A DNA stretch of 7,674 nucleotides from Candidatus Zixiibacteriota bacterium (GTDB lineage Bacteria; Zixibacteria; MSB-5A5; JAUVRN01): assembly GCA_030597645.1 (NCBI GenBank), contig JAUVRN010000078.1, forward strand, positions 1 to 7,674, given 5' to 3'. The position numbers were made by a program, and so were the translations under genes. Under the pieces are notes generated by a model. It searched no databases and was not told the origin of the DNA. It saw only the letters and a list, made by a program, of their open reading frames with translations. Below, one piece after another: positions 5,384 through 7,674 of this stretch (positions are counted from its first letter, which is position 1; every line of letters starts with the position of its first letter).

Positions 5384-6102
5384 TCAATCGGATCGATGCG
5401 CCGTGGCTGGAACACGCACACCTGGACCTGCTTCCGCCGGTGCGGTCGGTGTGGCGGGATACCTGGCCCGACTGCCGCCTGGCCACGGCCGAGATGCGGC
5501 TGCTCGGCGTCGTGCGCCACGCGGACTGTGAAGGCTGGGAAGTTCCCCTGCGCTACCGCCAGTTTCTGCAGCACGCAGATGAAGAGATCCTGCTGGATGT
5601 GATCGAACACAACGCCCAGGATCTGGTGTCACTACTGTGCCTGACGGCCGTCCTGCAGAGACTGTTCAGTGACGACCGGGGCACCTTCGGTCTGGCCCAG
5701 GCCGAATTGCTCGGTCTGGCACGAACGCACATGCGCCGTGGTCGGCACGATCTCGGGGTACGCATTCTACAGGAAGCACGCACGATGGGCCGCCTGGCCC
5801 CCGGCTACGGCAGAGCCATGCGTGAACTGGTACGGTACTTCAAGCGGGAGCGCAGAGTCGCCGAAGCCCGGCATATCTGGCAGGAATTGACATCATCCCC
5901 GGAGCCGCTCGAGCGCTACTGGGCACACATCGAAGAAGCCAAGTACCAGGAACACGGCACCGGCGATCTGGAGTCGGCCCGCGCGGCCGCCGACGCGGCC
6001 CGACTGGCCCTGGACGGCACCACCGAGGGTGCCCCGGACCGGGTGCTCGCTGCCCTCGAGCACAGGGCGGCTCGCCTGATCCGGCGCGAAAAACGCCGGT
6101 AG
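5353..6102 (+). CDS. YprB-like exonuclease, C-terminal part (other frame)
   Basis: This is the continuation of the exonuclease after the frame break. It begins with the ExoII aspartate codon (gac, 5353-5355) and DLPILRARAVINRI. The family's characteristic middle follows: HAHLDLLPPVRSVWRDTW, then the RLATAEMRLLGV stretch, WEVPLRYRQFL, and ExoIII EHNAQDLVSLL, with His at 5608-5610 and Asp at 5620-5622. The final 130 or so residues are helical with a TPR-like look: AQAELLGLARTHMRRG, then RHIWQELTSS, and AKYQEHGTGDLESARAAAD, ending in ALEHRAARLIRREKRR. YprB-type proteins commonly carry such a tail. No convincing start codon or ribosome site lies near 5353. The open frame extends back to a GTG at 5290, but that part is out of register with the family. 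The frame stays open for 750 nt after the break with all catalytic residues kept, so any damage is recent or artefactual. The next gene starts 30 nt later. Confidence 0.75.
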   Translation, partial: DLPILRARAVINRIDAPWLEHAHLDLLPPVRSVWRDTWPDCRLATAEMRLLGVVRHADCEGWEVPLRYRQFLQHADEEILLDVIEHNAQDLVSLLCLTAVLQRLFSDDRGTFGLAQAELLGLARTHMRRGRHDLGVRILQEARTMGRLAPGYGRAMRELVRYFKRERRVAEARHIWQELTSSPEPLERYWAHIEEAKYQEHGTGDLESARAAADAARLALDGTTEGAPDRVLAALEHRAARLIRREKRR

Positions 6103-6132
6103 TCCACACCCTCCAAGCGACCGATAACACCT

Positions 6133-7446
6133 ATGACGACCCATATGGGGTCGAATCGTGCCATGTCGCAGTCACCAGAAACCGTCCTCAGCCAGATCGC
6201 CGAACAGGCGCAGTTCGTCGCGATGCCCGATGTGATGTCGCGGCTCATTACCCTCTTCGACGACCCCGAAACAACCGCTGCCGAAGTCGCTGAGATCCTC
6301 AGCAAGGACGCCGGTCTGGTGACTCACGTGCTGCGGATCGCCAACTCGGCGCACTACGCCGGCAGAGGTGACGTAACCACGGTGCAGCAGGCGCTGATGA
6401 AGCTCGGCTTGCGGACGACCAAGGCCGTGGTGCTTTCGTCCGCAGTGTACACCACGGTATCCGATGCCGTACCGGAGGGCATCGACCTGCGGCCGTTCTG
6501 GCAGCACGGACTCGAGGTGGGCGTCACAGCCATGCTCATCGCCGAAGAAGTGTGCCCGCGCCTGGCGGACGATTGTTTCGTGGCGGGACTCCTCCACGAC
6601 GTGGGACGCGTGGCTCTGGCCATGGCGTGTCCCGATCCGTTTCGCGAGCTGCTTGCCGATCCGCCCGGACGGTGGACCACCGAGCGGGAACGCGAACTGT
6701 TCGGCATTGATCACTGTCAGGCCGGCGCCTTCCTGTGCGAACAGTGGAACTTGCCATCCTTGCTCAACACAGCGGCGAGATCTCATCACGACATTCCAAC
6801 AACCATGCCGGTCGAGGCCGCGGATCGCGTTCCGCTCTGCGTCGGGCTGGCGGACAGCATATCCTCGGCCTCCTGGGCCGGGCCCGCAGCCGCGCGAACC
6901 GAATGTCGCGAGTTCCGGGAACAGGTATGTGCACTGGTCTCGATGAACGCCGAGCGCCTGCAGAGGATCCAGTCACAGGCCGGACGGCAGGTCGAGGAGT
7001 GGGCCAGCCTGCTGGACATTGAGCTATGCAAGCCGAGTGAACTGCTCGCGCAGGCCAACGAGCGCCTCTTTGCGCTGTATCAGGCAACGGAAGAACTGCA
7101 CCGGAAAAATGAGAAGCTCCAGACCCAGCTGCTGGCCGAGGAGTCGGAACACGCCGCCCTCGAAGCACTCAAGGTGATCTGCGCAACGTTCTCGCACCAC
7201 ATCAACAACGCCACCACGACGATCCTGGGGCGAGCCCAGCTGGTCAACCTGGCGATCGGGCGCTCGGAACGCAACGAGTCTACCGACAAGATCGCGCAGT
7301 CGATGACGGTCATTGAAAATGCAGTGGACACCATCACCGAGGTACTGGGTGAGCTCAAATGCCTCAGCCGGTTCGACACCACGTCGTATCACGGCCGGAC
7401 CAAGATTCTCAAGCTCAAGCGCGACATTGCCACCGGCGTGGAGTAG
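6133..7446 (+). CDS. HDOD-domain protein with C-terminal coiled coil and kinase-like DHp domain
   Basis: The product has 437 residues from ATG 6133; an ATG at 6163 (MSQSPETV) is an equally possible start, and neither has a clear ribosome site. Residues about 15-230 are an HDOD domain. Visible features are MPDVMSRLITLFDDP, KDAGLVTHVLRIANSAHY and FWQHGLEVG with His125. They continue with FVAGLLHDVGRVAL (His155-Asp156), FGIDHCQAGAFLCEQWNLP (His194) and SHHD (His218/219). HDOD proteins are regulatory HD-superfamily members found in bacterial signalling, usually without proven catalysis. Residues about 300-345 form a coiled coil (ANERLFALYQATEELHRKNE). Residues 350-430 resemble a histidine-kinase dimerisation domain: the H-box FSHHINNATTTILGRAQL has His355 in the phospho-acceptor place. 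The protein ends after it with no ATPase domain. The residue after the acceptor, usually Glu or Asp, is His356. It is likely a cytoplasmic signalling protein, perhaps phosphorylated in trans. It is the last gene of the cluster, 30 nt after the nuclease. Confidence 0.88.
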   Translation: MTTHMGSNRAMSQSPETVLSQIAEQAQFVAMPDVMSRLITLFDDPETTAAEVAEILSKDAGLVTHVLRIANSAHYAGRGDVTTVQQALMKLGLRTTKAVVLSSAVYTTVSDAVPEGIDLRPFWQHGLEVGVTAMLIAEEVCPRLADDCFVAGLLHDVGRVALAMACPDPFRELLADPPGRWTTERERELFGIDHCQAGAFLCEQWNLPSLLNTAARSHHDIPTTMPVEAADRVPLCVGLADSISSASWAGPAAARTECREFREQVCALVSMNAERLQRIQSQAGRQVEEWASLLDIELCKPSELLAQANERLFALYQATEELHRKNEKLQTQLLAEESEHAALEALKVICATFSHHINNATTTILGRAQLVNLAIGRSERNESTDKIAQSMTVIENAVDTITEVLGELKCLSRFDTTSYHGRTKILKLKRDIATGVE

Positions 7447-7449
7447 AAC

Positions 7450-7502
7450 CGGTTTCAAGAACCGCAGCAGAACCACTTGTGAGACCAGGCCTGGCGCTGG
7501 TC
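7450..7502. terminator. Short hairpins between convergent genes, weak terminator candidates
   Basis: CGGTT/AACCG (7450-7454 with 7460-7464) starts four nt after the HDOD stop. GACCAG/CTGGTC (7483-7488 with 7497-7502) abuts the stop of the minus-strand gene. Both stems are short and neither is followed by a T-run on either strand. The position between two convergent 3' ends is the main support. Confidence 0.22.
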
Positions 7503-7674
7503 AGGCGGCCGCCGGCTGACCGACCGCAGCCATCGGAATGCGATGCGTCCGCGGCGCACCTTCCCTGAACATCTGCACCCACGAGACCAGGTCCCAGTCG
7601 TCGTTGCGCTCGAGCTCTTCCCAGTCGATCTGAATGCGATCCGGTGAAAGTACCAGCCTGTAGGCTCCGCGCCG
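7501..7674 (-). CDS. C-terminal 57 residues of an unrecognised protein (cut by window edge)
   Basis: On the minus strand a frame open from the right edge ends in TGA (plus-strand TCA at 7501-7503). It encodes YRLVLSPDRIQIDWEELE, then RNDDWDLVSWVQMFREG, and finishes with RIPMAAVGQPAAA. The alternation of hydrophobic and acidic residues and the conventional composition, with three Trp, look like real protein; the Ala/Pro tail looks like a disordered end. The start and most of the gene lie beyond the window, so no family can be assigned. It converges on the HDOD gene with 54 nt between the stops. It is too short for a length-filtered gene caller working on this window alone. Confidence 0.6.
   Translation of the reverse strand, partial: RRGAYRLVLSPDRIQIDWEELERNDDWDLVSWVQMFREGAPRTHRIPMAAVGQPAAA

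Noticed and set aside
7359..7568. Plus-strand frame after the HDOD gene
   Set aside because: It overlaps the HDOD gene end in another frame and is antisense to the more protein-like minus-strand frame at 7501-7674.

Overview
This GC-rich window reads as a chromosomal segment of a Gram-negative-type bacterium. It has Sec signal peptides, a lipoprotein signal, and a tRNA with an encoded CCA end. The mix of genes (secreted GND-repeat solenoid, secreted HEAT protein, YprB-type nuclease, HDOD fused to a kinase-like dimerisation domain) resembles what is seen in deltaproteobacterial, FCB or PVC-type lineages. That placement is an impression; no marker here fixes the phylum.

Layout. The 3' three-quarters of tRNA-Cys(GCA) lies at the left edge. 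Next come two plus-strand genes 42 nt apart: a lipoprotein (175-1071) with an LppM/DUF3153-like outline, and a TTG-started SRPBCC/AHSA1-like protein (1114-1581). Positions 1582-2074 hold no conventional gene. They contain a hairpin after the second gene, a candidate promoter, a possible 37-residue one-helix membrane peptide (1792-1905), and a strong GC hairpin that competes with a smaller hairpin for the same bases.

From 2075 there is a compact plus-strand cluster. It starts with a 627-residue exported protein whose C-terminal half is a regular 26-27-residue repeat (GxDxY plus QG). This overlaps by 11 nt a secreted HEAT-repeat protein, which overlaps by 4 nt a YprB-like DEDD exonuclease. The exonuclease reading frame is broken by an apparent one-base deletion exactly at its ExoII motif. 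After 30 nt comes an HDOD protein carrying a coiled coil and a histidine-kinase H-box but no ATPase domain. At the right edge, on the minus strand and convergent, is the last 57 codons of an unrecognised protein.

How the genes may work together. The overlaps indicate that the solenoid and HEAT genes are translated together. Both products carry export signals and are probably partners outside the cytoplasm. The nuclease and the HDOD protein are cytoplasmic, and their functional link to the exported pair is unknown. The most interesting items are the solenoid/HEAT pair, the frameshift at the nuclease active site, the HDOD-DHp fusion, and the structured leader with its possible small membrane peptide.
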